The translations under genes and the position numbers were made by a program. A stretch of DNA of 64,000 nucleotides from Solirubrobacterales bacterium. Its GTDB lineage: Bacteria > Actinomycetota > Thermoleophilia > Solirubrobacterales > 70-9. Every line of letters begins with the position of its first letter. Positions within the stretch are counted from its first letter, which is position 1. The stretch is from NCBI GenBank assembly GCA_017882505.1, contig JADGPJ010000001.1, positions 37,642-101,641 on the forward strand, written 5' to 3'. The notes under the pieces are model-generated. The model made no database searches. It saw only the letters and a list, made by a program, of their open reading frames with translations, and was not told where the DNA came from. Below are positions 9,407 through 17,934 of the stretch, in pieces.

Positions 9407-9951
9407 TCCTGACCCCGAAGATCCTCGCCCGCCTGGTGGCGATCGTGCTGCTCGGAGTTCTGCTCCAGCTCTCCTTCTTCTCCCGCGTCGCGGTCTTCCA
9501 CGTCAGCCCCGACGTGCTGCCGGCGCTGGTCGTCTCGCTGGGCCTGCTCGGCGGCACGATGACCGGGGCGGTGACCGGCTTCTCGGTCGGCTTCCTGCTC
9601 GACTGCCTGCTGATCGCGCCGCTCGGCGGCGGCTCGCTGGTCCTGCTCACCACCGGCTACCTCGCGGGTCTCTTCCGTGAGCGCTTCGAGATCCACAGTC
9701 AGATGGTGGCGCCGCTGCTCTGCATGGTCGGGACCCTGTTCGCCGAGCTCGGCTTCGGCGCCGTCCAGCTGATGCTGGGGATCGATTCCACGGTCAGCAG
9801 CCTGGTGATCCGCGACATGCTGATCAAGAGCGTCTTCGCCTTCTTCCTCGGCTGGCCGATCTACCTCGGCGTCAAGCGGGCCCTGCGCCCGGCCCTGGTC
9901 GAGGAGCCGGCGGCGCGGCGCAGCCGGCAGCCGACGGTGCTGGGAGCCTAG
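9403..9951 (+). CDS. mreD: Rod shape-determining protein MreD
   Basis: 182 aa, almost entirely hydrophobic, with about five to six transmembrane helices. GSLVLLTTGYLAGLFRERFE matches the conserved inner part of MreD. It overlaps mreC by four bases, so translation is coupled. MreD is an integral partner of MreC in the elongasome. The C-terminal 15 residues are polar and basic (PAARRSRQPT). The call rests on position, topology and length more than on strong motifs, since MreD is poorly conserved. Confidence 0.9.
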   Translation: MILTPKILARLVAIVLLGVLLQLSFFSRVAVFHVSPDVLPALVVSLGLLGGTMTGAVTGFSVGFLLDCLLIAPLGGGSLVLLTTGYLAGLFRERFEIHSQMVAPLLCMVGTLFAELGFGAVQLMLGIDSTVSSLVIRDMLIKSVFAFFLGWPIYLGVKRALRPALVEEPAARRSRQPTVLGA

Positions 9952-9956
9952 GAGCG

Positions 9957-11855
9957 ATGTTCCTCGGACCCGACGACCGGCCGCGCGGCACCCGGCTCTC
10001 GCTGCGGATCGCCGTGGTCGGCGGCGTCGCCGTCGCGCTCTTCGCGATCCTCGCCTTCCGCCTCTGGAACCTGCAGATCCTCGACGGCGGCAAGTATCTG
10101 GCGGAGGCGCAGAACAACCGCACCCGGGAGTACAAGGTGATCGCGCCACGGGGCGCCATCCTCGACCGCAACGGCGGCGTCCTCGTCGACAACCGCACCA
10201 GCCTGGCGCTGCTGCTGACGATGAACAAGCTGCCGGCGGATCCGGCCAAACAGAAGGAAGAGCTGACCGAACTCGGCGAACTGGCGCACATGTCGCTGAA
10301 GAAGGTCAGGCAGACTGTCCGCGAACAGGAAGAAGTCGCCGCCGGGGCGCCGATCACGCTGCGCCGCGACGTCGGTTACGACCTCGTCTACTACCTGGAA
10401 GAGAACCAGCGGCGCTTCCCCGGAGTCACGGTCCAGCGCGTCTTCGTCCGCCAGTACCCGGACGGCAGTCGCGCCGCACACCTGCTCGGCAGTGTCGGCG
10501 AGGTCTCCGAAGAAGACCTGAAAGCGGGTCCCTACAAGAACTTCGAACCCGGTGAAGAGGTCGGCCAGGGCGGCGCCGAGTACACGTACAACCGCGTTCT
10601 GCAGGGCAAGCCCGGGCTGACCAAGATCCAGGTCAACGCGCTCGGAGAGCCGACCCCGGGGGGGCAGCTGGTCTCCAAGCCGCCGGTTCCCGGCAACAAC
10701 CTGAGGCTGACGATTAACGGCTCCGTCCAGGCCGCGGGCGAAAGCGCGCTGGCCGACCGCGGCCTGCCGGGGGCCTTCGTGACGATGAACGTCGACAACG
10801 GCGAAATCCTCGGCCTCGGCTCCTTCCCGACCTACGACCCGACGGTGTTCACGAAAACGATGACCCAGGCGCAGGTCAACGACCTCTACCGCAGCGAAGC
10901 CGCGCCGCTGTACGACCGCGCGACCGAAGGGCTCTACCCGACCGGCTCGACCTTCAAGCTCATCACCGCGCTGGCGGGACTCGAAGGCGGGCTCGTCACC
11001 CCGCAGACGGTGATCCAGGACAACGGCGAAATCACCGTCGGGGAACAGACCTTCGAAAACTCCGAAGGCGTCGCCAACGGCCCCGTGAACCTGGTCTCGG
11101 CCCTGCGGGTCTCCTCCGACGTCTACTTCTACCTGCTCGGGCTGAAAATGTGGGACACCAACCAGCTCCAGCACTGGGCGCACGAGCTGGGGATCGGCCG
11201 GCCGACCGGGCTCGACCTGCCGGTCTACGAAAACGGCCTGCTGCCGAGCAAGCAGTGGCGCAACAAGCTCTACGCCGCGGGCGAAACCGAACGTCCCTGG
11301 TCGGCGGGCGACGACATCCAGCTTGCGACCGGGCAGGGCGACCTGCAGACGAACCCGCTGCAGATGGCGATCGCCTACGCGACCCTGGCGAACGGCGGCA
11401 ACGTCGTCACGCCCCACGTCGGGCTCCGGGTCGAAGACGGCGCCGGACGGGTCCTGAGGGAATTCGAGCCTCACAGGCGCCGCCACGTCAAAATCAACCC
11501 CGCCTACCGCGCCGCGATCCTCGAAGGCCTGCACGAGGCCGCGCAGAGCCCGGGGGGAACCTCGTACTCGAGTTACGCCACCTTCCCGATCGAAGTAGCC
11601 GGCAAGACCGGCACCGCGGAACGGGCTGGCCACGCGAATCAATCCTGGTACATCGTGCTCGCCCCGTATCCGAATCCCCGTATCGTGACTGCGGTGACGA
11701 TCGAGGAAGGCGGCTTCGGCGCCGAAAGCGCCGCTCCGGCGGCCAAGGAAATACTGGAAGCGTATTTCCAAAAGCAGCTGACCAAAGCCTCCGAAGGCGG
11801 CGAAGGCGAAGGCACCGAAACCGGCGCCCCCGAACTCGAAGCGGGCCACGGCTGA
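9957..11855 (+). CDS. mrdA: Penicillin-binding protein 2 (elongasome transpeptidase)
   Basis: 632 aa class B PBP that cross-links peptidoglycan with RodA during elongation. It has a short cytoplasmic tail, one transmembrane helix (about 16-36), the PBP dimer domain (APRGAILDRNGGVLVDN onwards), and a transpeptidase domain with the SxxK box STFK in YPTGSTFKLI (nucleophile Ser), SSD in RVSSDVYFY at the SxN position and KTG in VAGKTGTAER. SSD instead of SxN is common in PBP2. The C-terminus is Glu/Gly-rich. Start ATG 9957 is five bases after mreD, with GGAG close upstream. Its stop shares an A with the rodA ATG (TGATG). Confidence 0.95.
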   Translation: MFLGPDDRPRGTRLSLRIAVVGGVAVALFAILAFRLWNLQILDGGKYLAEAQNNRTREYKVIAPRGAILDRNGGVLVDNRTSLALLLTMNKLPADPAKQKEELTELGELAHMSLKKVRQTVREQEEVAAGAPITLRRDVGYDLVYYLEENQRRFPGVTVQRVFVRQYPDGSRAAHLLGSVGEVSEEDLKAGPYKNFEPGEEVGQGGAEYTYNRVLQGKPGLTKIQVNALGEPTPGGQLVSKPPVPGNNLRLTINGSVQAAGESALADRGLPGAFVTMNVDNGEILGLGSFPTYDPTVFTKTMTQAQVNDLYRSEAAPLYDRATEGLYPTGSTFKLITALAGLEGGLVTPQTVIQDNGEITVGEQTFENSEGVANGPVNLVSALRVSSDVYFYLLGLKMWDTNQLQHWAHELGIGRPTGLDLPVYENGLLPSKQWRNKLYAAGETERPWSAGDDIQLATGQGDLQTNPLQMAIAYATLANGGNVVTPHVGLRVEDGAGRVLREFEPHRRRHVKINPAYRAAILEGLHEAAQSPGGTSYSSYATFPIEVAGKTGTAERAGHANQSWYIVLAPYPNPRIVTAVTIEEGGFGAESAAPAAKEILEAYFQKQLTKASEGGEGEGTETGAPELEAGHG

Positions 11856-13051
11856 TGTACGCAACCCGAACCCGAAAAGCCAGAACCGAGCCCTTCGCCG
11901 TCCACACCGGAATCGGCGAGCGCCTTGGCCTCGCCCACATGGACTGGCCGCTGACGATCGCGGCAGTGGCGCTGGTTGCCTTCAGCATCTTCACCCTCGG
12001 CCAGGCGACCACCCACGACGTGCCCGGCAGCCCCGGCTACTACGTGGACCGCCAGACGATCTACGCGGTCCTCGGGCTGGTCGGGATGATCGTCGTCAGC
12101 CGCATCGACTACTCACGCTTCCGCGAGCTGCGGGTCGGGATCTACACCTTCCTCAGCGTCAGCATCGCGATGGTCTTCGTCTTCGGCTTCGCCGCCCGCG
12201 GCTCGCGGCGGGCCTTCGAACTTCCCTTCTTCAGCTTCCAGCCATCTGAGCTCGGCAAGGTCCTGCTCGTTCTGGCCCTCGCCGGGTTCGTCATCGATGG
12301 CGCCAGGCGCGGCTCGGCGAGGCAGCGCACGGTGCGCTACCTCTGCCTCGGCCTCGCTCCTGCTGCACTCGTATTTCTGCAGCCCGACCTCGGCACGTCA
12401 TTGGTGTTCGTGGTCGCCACCCTCGCCGTGATGTACTTCGGAGGTGTCCCATGGACCCACTTCGCGGTCATCGGCGCGGCTCTCGTCGCCTTGGTTTCGC
12501 TCGTCCTCATCGTTGCCCCCGCCGTGGGGGTACCGGTCCTCAAGGGCTACCAGGAGCAGAGGCTTACCTCGTTCCTGCACCCGAGCCAGGACACCGGCGG
12601 CGCGGGCTACCAGCAGCATCAGGGGGTGGTCGCGATCGGCTCCGGTGGGAAGACCGGGCGTGGCGATCGTGCCACCCAAACGCGGCTCGACTTCGTTCCC
12701 GAGCGCAGCACCGACTTCATCTTCGCGGTGATCGGTGAGCGCTACGGGTTCATGGGCGCCGCGTTCGTCCTATCCCTTTACGCCCTGCTCTTCTGGCGGG
12801 CGCTGCGGATCGTGACGCTCTCGAAGAACTCGTACGGAACCCTGGTCGCGGGCGGCATTGCCGTCTCGCTGCTGTTCCAGGTCTTCGTAAACGTGGGGAT
12901 GAACCTCGGCATCATGCCGATCACGGGCATCCCCTTACCGCTGATGAGCTACGGGGGATCCTCCGTGCTCGCTACCTTCCTTGCGGTCGGCATTCTTCAG
13001 AGCATCAACATCCAAGCGCATCTCAGCCAGAAGGGAAGGTTCGCCTGGTGA
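11855..13051 (+). CDS. rodA: Peptidoglycan glycosyltransferase RodA (SEDS)
   Basis: 398 aa polytopic SEDS protein that polymerises lipid II in the elongasome. The characteristic segment LDFVPERSTDFIFAVIGER, with the essential Asp in the STDF loop, and the C-terminal PITGIPLPLMSYGGSS are present. There are about nine to ten transmembrane helices. The start ATG 11855 overlaps the mrdA stop, placing both cognate partners under one coupled operon. A 28-residue cytoplasmic N-terminus precedes the first helix. A 53-base gap separates it from rng. Confidence 0.95.
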   Translation: MYATRTRKARTEPFAVHTGIGERLGLAHMDWPLTIAAVALVAFSIFTLGQATTHDVPGSPGYYVDRQTIYAVLGLVGMIVVSRIDYSRFRELRVGIYTFLSVSIAMVFVFGFAARGSRRAFELPFFSFQPSELGKVLLVLALAGFVIDGARRGSARQRTVRYLCLGLAPAALVFLQPDLGTSLVFVVATLAVMYFGGVPWTHFAVIGAALVALVSLVLIVAPAVGVPVLKGYQEQRLTSFLHPSQDTGGAGYQQHQGVVAIGSGGKTGRGDRATQTRLDFVPERSTDFIFAVIGERYGFMGAAFVLSLYALLFWRALRIVTLSKNSYGTLVAGGIAVSLLFQVFVNVGMNLGIMPITGIPLPLMSYGGSSVLATFLAVGILQSINIQAHLSQKGRFAW

Positions 13052-13104
13052 TGCCTCGAGAGAGGGATCCGGCGGTGCGTACCTATCCGAACTGAGCTGA
13101 ATTC

Positions 13105-14952
13105 ATGAAGAAAACTATTTTGGTGTCCGCCGAGCGCGGCGAGACCCGCGTGGCCGTCCTCGAGTCGAAGACGAAAGGTGGCAAGGCCGACGTCGCCGAG
13201 CTCTACATGGAGCGTCGCGGTCGTCGCTCGATCGTCGGCAACATCTACAAGGGCAAGGTCGACAACGTCCTGCCCGGGATGGAGGCGGCCTTCGTCGACA
13301 TCGGCCTCGAGCGCAACGGCTTCCTCCACGTCGACGAGATCGTCCTCCCGGGGGGCGAGCAGGCTCCCAAGCGCGGCCGCGGCAGCGGCCGCCGCATCAA
13401 CGAGCTGATCAAACCGGGGCAGGAGATCCTCGTCCAGGTGGTCAAGGACCCGCTGAAGTCGAAGGGCGCGCGGCTCTCGATGAACGTCTCGATCGCCGGC
13501 CGCTACCTCGTCTTCGCGCCCCAGGGCAGCGGCGTCGGGGTCAGTCGTCGCCTGACCGATTCCGAGCGCGACCGCCTGCGCAAAATGGTCGACCGCACCT
13601 ACAAGGGGCCCGGCGGGCTGATCGTCCGCACCGCCGCCCATGGCGCAAAAAAATCGGACTTCGTGCGTGAGATCGGCTACCTCCAACGCCTCAACGAGGT
13701 GCTCGAGCGGCGCACTGACACGACCAAGGCGCCCGCCCTCGTATTCCAGGAGGCGGACCTCTCGGTGCGGGTTCTGCGCGACGTCTTCCTCAGTGAGTTC
13801 GAGACGGCGATCATCGACTCCCAGAAGCAGTTCGAGCGCGTCACCAACTTCTTCCAGCGCACCGCGCCGGAGCTGGTCGACGGCGTCAAGCTCTACGACG
13901 AGAAGAAGCCGCTGTTCGAGAAATGGAAGATCGACGAGGAGATCGAGTCGACCCTGAACCGGCGCGTCGACCTGCCCTCCGGCGGCTACCTGATCATCGA
14001 CTACACCGAGGCCCTGACGGTGATCGACGTCAACAGCGGCAGCTTCACCGGCCGCGGCAAAGGCGGCCTCGAGGAGACGATCACCAAAGTCAACACCGAG
14101 GCGGCCGAGGAGGCCGTGCGACAGTTGCGGCTGCGCGACATCGGCGGCATCATCGTCATCGACTTCATCGACATGGCCCGGGCCAGCAACCGCGACAAAG
14201 TCCTGAAGACGATGCGCAAAGCGCTCGACGCCGACAAGTCGAAGAGCTACGTGGTAGAGGTTTCGCCGCTGGGCCTCGTCGAGATGACCCGCCAGAACGT
14301 CACCGACGGGGTGCGCGAGATCCTCACCGTCCCCTGTCCCACCTGCGCGGGAGAGGGCGTCGTGCTCTCGGCCGAGACCGTCGCCCTGGAGGGGCTGCGG
14401 AAGATGCGCGACATCGCCGCCGAACACGCCGATACCGAGGCATTCCTGATCCGGGTCAACCCGAAGGTCGCCGCCGAGCTGACCGATTCCGACAGCGGCC
14501 TGGCCGAGCTGGAGTCCGAGACCGGCAAGCAGTTCCACTTCGAGGGCGGCGACGCGCTGGCGATCGGCACCTTCGAGGTGGTCGAGTCGGGCAGTCGCGC
14601 GGAGATCGAGGAGCGGGCGCTGCCGTTCAAGGTCGGCGAGGAGGTCCTGGTCAAGATCGACGAGCCGCATATGTACAACGCCGACGACGCCGTCGCCCGG
14701 ATCGACTCGTACATCGTCAGCGTCACCGGCGGCGGCCGCTTCGTCGGCGATCGGCGGCTGGTGCGGATCGAGGAGGTCGAACGCTCCGCCGCGACCGCCT
14801 CGCTGCTGGGAACCGATTCCCCCAACGGCTCCGGAGGCGGCGAGGAAAACGGCGCCGAGCTAGACTCCGCCGCTGCTTCGCGCAAACGCAGTCGCGGCCG
14901 TAGAGGCGGTCGGGGGCGTTCGCGCGCTAACCAAGGCGGCAAGGACGAGTGA
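13105..14952 (+). CDS. rng: Ribonuclease G/E family endoribonuclease
   Basis: 615 aa. It cleaves single-stranded RNA in rRNA and tRNA maturation and mRNA decay. The S1 domain is at about 40-130 (NIYKGKVDNVLPGMEAAFVD, with an Arg/Gly insert). The DNase I-like catalytic site has Asp308 in VIDVNSGSF and Asp353 in IVIDFIDM. The zinc link is CPTCAGEG. The last 45 residues are Ser/Gly- then Arg-rich (RKRSRGRRGGRGRSR), a likely RNA-binding tail, but there is no long degradosome scaffold. It overlaps the alternative rplU GTG start; rng-rplU-rpmA is a conserved order. Confidence 0.93.
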   Translation: MKKTILVSAERGETRVAVLESKTKGGKADVAELYMERRGRRSIVGNIYKGKVDNVLPGMEAAFVDIGLERNGFLHVDEIVLPGGEQAPKRGRGSGRRINELIKPGQEILVQVVKDPLKSKGARLSMNVSIAGRYLVFAPQGSGVGVSRRLTDSERDRLRKMVDRTYKGPGGLIVRTAAHGAKKSDFVREIGYLQRLNEVLERRTDTTKAPALVFQEADLSVRVLRDVFLSEFETAIIDSQKQFERVTNFFQRTAPELVDGVKLYDEKKPLFEKWKIDEEIESTLNRRVDLPSGGYLIIDYTEALTVIDVNSGSFTGRGKGGLEETITKVNTEAAEEAVRQLRLRDIGGIIVIDFIDMARASNRDKVLKTMRKALDADKSKSYVVEVSPLGLVEMTRQNVTDGVREILTVPCPTCAGEGVVLSAETVALEGLRKMRDIAAEHADTEAFLIRVNPKVAAELTDSDSGLAELESETGKQFHFEGGDALAIGTFEVVESGSRAEIEERALPFKVGEEVLVKIDEPHMYNADDAVARIDSYIVSVTGGGRFVGDRRLVRIEEVERSAATASLLGTDSPNGSGGGEENGAELDSAAASRKRSRGRRGGRGRSRANQGGKDE

Positions 14953-14954
14953 GC

Positions 14955-15416
14955 ATGTACGCAGTAGTAGAAACCGGTGGCAAGCAGTACAAGGTCGAGC
15001 AGGGCACGTCCCTCCTCGTCGATCGCCTCGACGCCAAAGAGGGCGACAAGGTCGCCCTGCGGGCGGTGATGTTCCGCGACACCGAGGTGATCGCGGCCCC
15101 GAAAGAGCTCGAGAAGGTCAAGGTCGAGGCCACCGTCTCCGAGCATCTGCGCGGGCCGAAGATCAAAGTCTTCAAATACAAGGCCAAGAAGGGCTACCGG
15201 CGTCGCGCCGGCTACCGTTCCGAGCTGACCAAGCTCGAGGTGACCAGCCTGAAAATGGGCAAAGCGGCGACCAAAACGGCCGAGAAGGAAGCCCCGAGCG
15301 AGAAGAAGCCCGCCGAGGCCAAGAAACCCACTGAGAAAAAAGCGGCAAGAAAACCGGCAGCCAAAAAAGCGCCGGCGAAGAAAGCTGTGAAAGAGGAGGG
15401 CTCCGATGGCTCATAA
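14955..15416 (+). CDS. rplU: 50S ribosomal protein L21 with Lys/Ala-rich extension
   Basis: 153 aa from ATG 14955. The core [17 protein letters not shown] through [17 protein letters not shown] (about 1-100) is canonical L21, which binds 23S rRNA. It is followed by about 50 residues of Lys/Ala/Pro/Glu repeats ([17 protein letters not shown] and so on) resembling histone H1-like tails. Typical L21 is about 103 aa. An in-frame GTG at 14949 would add two residues and overlap the rng stop. The 3' end overlaps the rpmA start by 11 bases. Confidence 0.95.
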   Translation: MYAVVETGGKQYKVEQGTSLLVDRLDAKEGDKVALRAVMFRDTEVIAAPKELEKVKVEATVSEHLRGPKIKVFKYKAKKGYRRRAGYRSELTKLEVTSLKMGKAATKTAEKEAPSEKKPAEAKKPTEKKAARKPAAKKAPAKKAVKEEGSDGS

Positions 15417-15660
15417 GAAAGGACTCGGTTCCAGCCGCAACGGGCGGGAATCCAATCCCAATATGCTCGGGGTCAAGGTCTTCGCCGGCCAGGAGGTCAG
15501 CGGTGGCGAGATCATCGTGCGCCAGCGCGGGACCAAGTTTTGGCCGGGCGAGGGGACCGGGCTCGGGCGCGACCACACGATCTTCGCGACGCGGGCCGGG
15601 AAGGTTGACTTCCGGCAGGCGCGGCGCGGCCGGACGATTTCGGTTCTCCAGGACGACTGA
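15406..15660 (+). CDS. rpmA: 50S ribosomal protein L27
   Basis: 84 aa. The N-terminus [18 protein letters not shown] is diagnostic for L27, whose tail reaches the peptidyl transferase centre. There is no cleavable N-terminal extension of the Firmicutes type. GAGGAGGG just before the ATG, inside the rplU end, is a strong ribosome site. rplU-rpmA-obgE is one of the most conserved bacterial gene orders. Confidence 0.97.
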   Translation: MAHKKGLGSSRNGRESNPNMLGVKVFAGQEVSGGEIIVRQRGTKFWPGEGTGLGRDHTIFATRAGKVDFRQARRGRTISVLQDD

Positions 15661-15688
15661 GCGAACGGAGGGGCGGGTGTCCCTCCGC

Positions 15689-15717
15689 CCACGCCGCCGG
15701 TCCTTCGCCCGGCGTGG
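15689..15717 (+). terminator. Possible terminator after rpmA
   Basis: CCACGCCG (15689-15696) pairs with CGGCGTGG (15710-15717), and CGGTTTTGG follows about 12 bases later. It lies in the 157-base gap before obgE. A shorter GGAGGG/CCCTCC hairpin precedes it. Confidence 0.4.
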
Positions 15718-15817
15718 CTTCGGGCTCGGTTTTGGTCATTGGGCTCGGCTGACGCGGCGGTCGTCTTTGTTCGCCCAGAGGGCCAAGAAGGACGGTCCAT
15801 CTACTCTCTGAATCTCC

Positions 15818-17110
15818 ATGTATGACAAGGCGAAAATCTGGGTTGAGGGCGGTCCGGGCGGCAACGGCTGCGTCAGCTTTCGCCGCGAGGCTCATGTGCC
15901 TCGCGGCGGGCCCGATGGGGGAGACGGGGGGCACGGCGGGGACGTGGTGCTCGTTTGCGATCTCTCGAAGCGGGATTTGGGGGCCCTGAAAGGGAGCAAG
16001 CACTTTCGCGGACAGCGGGGGAGTCATGGGGAAGGGTCGAACCGGCATGGGGCCCGGGGCGAGGAGCGGGTGATCCTGGTGCCGGCGGGGACGCAGGCGA
16101 CCACCGTGGACGGGAGCGCGATCGATCTGGTCGAACCGGGGCAGCGGGCCGTAGTGGCTCAGGGAGGGCGCGGGGGGCACGGGAACAAGCGGTTCGCGAC
16201 CTCGACCCGACAGGCGCCGCGGTTCGCCGAGAACGGGACCAAGGGCGAAGCCGACTGGATCGAGCTGCGGCTGAAGCTGCTGGCGGACGTCGGCCTGGTC
16301 GGGCTGCCGAACGCCGGCAAGTCCTCGCTGCTGGGGCGGTTGACGCGGGCGGCGCCAAAGGTGGCCGATTACCCGTTCACGACGCTCTCGCCGGTCCTGG
16401 GGACGATCGAAGGCGAGGACCGCCAAGCGGTGGTCGCCGACATCCCCGGACTGATCGAAGGCGCCGCCGAGGGCGCCGGGCTGGGCCACGAGTTCCTCGC
16501 GCACGTCGAGCGCTGCTCGATGCTCGTCCACCTCGTCGACATGGCGCCGATGGAGGGTGACCCCGTCGCCGACTACGAGACCGTGCGCGCCGAGCTCTCG
16601 GCACACGGGGCGGGGCTGGAGCGGCTGCCGGAGCTGGTGGTCCTGACCAAGCGCGACCTGATCGAAGCCGAGCGGGTCGAGGCGGTGCGCGCGGAGTGGG
16701 TCGAGCGCCTCGGCGAGAGCGTCCTCGGCGTGCTCGCGGTCTCCTCGGCTACCGGCGAGGGCCTGGAGGACCTGCGCGGCCGGATTCTCACCGAGCTGCC
16801 CGAGTCGCCCCTCTCAGGCGTGGTCGCGGACGGTGCCCCGGCCGCCGAATTCGAGGCCGAGCACCGGGTCTACCGACCCGCGGGAGAGGGCGGCTACTGG
16901 GTCGAGCAGGAGGAGGACGGCGCCTTCCGCGTCGCCGGGCGTGGCGTCGAGCTCCTCTTCGAGCGCCACGACACCCGCAACGAGGAGGCGCTCGCCTACC
17001 TCGAGCAGCGGCTGGTGGAGATCGGCGTCGTCAGCGCCCTTGCCAAGGCGGGCTTCCGGGCCGGCGATGACGTCCGCGTCGGCGAGCACGAGTTCGAGCT
17101 GCATGTCTAA
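15818..17110 (+). CDS. obgE: GTPase Obg
   Basis: 430 aa ribosome-associated GTPase that helps 50S assembly and stress control. The N-terminal Gly-rich Obg fold (GGPGGNGCVSFRRE...GGHGGDVVLV) covers about 1-157. The G domain has G1 GLPNAGKSSLL, G3 DIPGLIEGAAEGAGLGHEFL and G4 LTKRDL. A C-terminal OCT-type domain begins after about 330. The 5' half uses many ggg codons compared with the 3' half. TACTCT lies ten bases before the ATG. The stop is only two bases from the convergent transporter's stop. Confidence 0.95.
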   Translation: MYDKAKIWVEGGPGGNGCVSFRREAHVPRGGPDGGDGGHGGDVVLVCDLSKRDLGALKGSKHFRGQRGSHGEGSNRHGARGEERVILVPAGTQATTVDGSAIDLVEPGQRAVVAQGGRGGHGNKRFATSTRQAPRFAENGTKGEADWIELRLKLLADVGLVGLPNAGKSSLLGRLTRAAPKVADYPFTTLSPVLGTIEGEDRQAVVADIPGLIEGAAEGAGLGHEFLAHVERCSMLVHLVDMAPMEGDPVADYETVRAELSAHGAGLERLPELVVLTKRDLIEAERVEAVRAEWVERLGESVLGVLAVSSATGEGLEDLRGRILTELPESPLSGVVADGAPAAEFEAEHRVYRPAGEGGYWVEQEEDGAFRVAGRGVELLFERHDTRNEEALAYLEQRLVEIGVVSALAKAGFRAGDDVRVGEHEFELHV

Positions 17111-17112
17111 GT

Positions 17113-17841
17113 TCAAGCGAGGCTCGAGAGCCCGGCCGCGAGGGCGAAGCCGAGCACGGTGATCAGTCCCGCGCGGCGGCCGGCTTCGGCTCTGGCATCG
17201 GGAATCATCGAGTCGATCAGCATCACCAGCAGCGCCCCGGCGGCGAAGCCGTCGATCGCCGCCTTGAGATTTCCGGACGCGGTGTCGGCGATCAGGTAGC
17301 CGGCGACCGTGGCCAGGGTGCAGATCGCGGCGACCGCCAGCCACAGTCGCAGGATCGCCGCCTGCGAGGTGCCGGCTTTGAGCATGTCGGCGGCGGATCC
17401 CATCGCCTCCGGCAGGTTGGAGACGAAGATCGCGACCAGCAGCGCGACGCCGACCCCGTTGCCGGCCGCCAGGTTGATGCCGAGGACCATCTGCTCCGGG
17501 ATCCCGTCGAGGAAGGCCCCCAGCGCCAGCGCACTCCCGGTCCCGGACCCCTGGGAGCGGCCCTGCCGGCCGCGGCCGGTGGCCGAGCGGCGGGCGATCA
17601 GCCCGTCGAGCCCGTAGTAGACGATGGCGCCGACGCCGAGGCCGGCGCCGGTGATGCCGGCGCCGCCGACCGCGAGCCCCTCCTCCGCGAGCTCGAAGCT
17701 GACGGCGCTGATCAGCGCCCCGGCGCCGAAGGCGAGCACGGCGCCGACCTGCGTCGGGGACCATTTCCGGGCGAAGCTGAGCAACGTCCCGCAGATCAGC
17801 GAGCTCGCTGCCAGGGCACCCCAGCCCAGCGCCGCGGCCAT
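17113..17841 (-). CDS. ZIP-family-like metal permease
   Basis: 242 aa with about seven to eight hydrophobic helices and an Arg/Gly/Ser-rich cytoplasmic loop (ARRSATGRGRQGRSQG) in the middle. Motifs recall ZIP transporters: SFELAEEG, GAFLDGIPEQMVLGI, SNLPEAMGSAADM and GFAAGALLVMLIDSMIPDA. The usual His of the H-x-x-P-E signature is Asp in DGIPE, so the metal site may differ. ZIP proteins move zinc, iron or manganese into the cytoplasm. It is convergent with obgE and divergent from proB, with TAGGCT (17882-17887, minus) as a plausible -10. Confidence 0.75.
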   Translation of the reverse strand: MAAALGWGALAASSLICGTLLSFARKWSPTQVGAVLAFGAGALISAVSFELAEEGLAVGGAGITGAGLGVGAIVYYGLDGLIARRSATGRGRQGRSQGSGTGSALALGAFLDGIPEQMVLGINLAAGNGVGVALLVAIFVSNLPEAMGSAADMLKAGTSQAAILRLWLAVAAICTLATVAGYLIADTASGNLKAAIDGFAAGALLVMLIDSMIPDARAEAGRRAGLITVLGFALAAGLSSLA

Positions 17842-17881
17842 CTCAGCTTCGCCTCACGGGCGGTTTCGCCATCAGCGGTTC

Positions 17882-17887
17882 AGCCTA
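17882..17887 (-). promoter_or_regulatory. -10-like box TAGGCT for ZIP gene
   Basis: TAGGCT on the minus strand lies about 40 bases upstream of the ATG at 17841, in the 93-base divergent gap shared with proB. Confidence 0.3.
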
Positions 17888-17919
17888 GCCGCGGGGCGCG
17901 ACACGGCCCCGGCCGCTCA

Positions 17920-17925
17920 TACACT
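17920..17925 (+). promoter_or_regulatory. -10-like box TACACT for proB
   Basis: TACACT is followed by nine bases and then the proB ATG (17935). No Shine-Dalgarno sequence is seen. Confidence 0.4.
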
Positions 17926-17934
17926 TGCTCGCCC

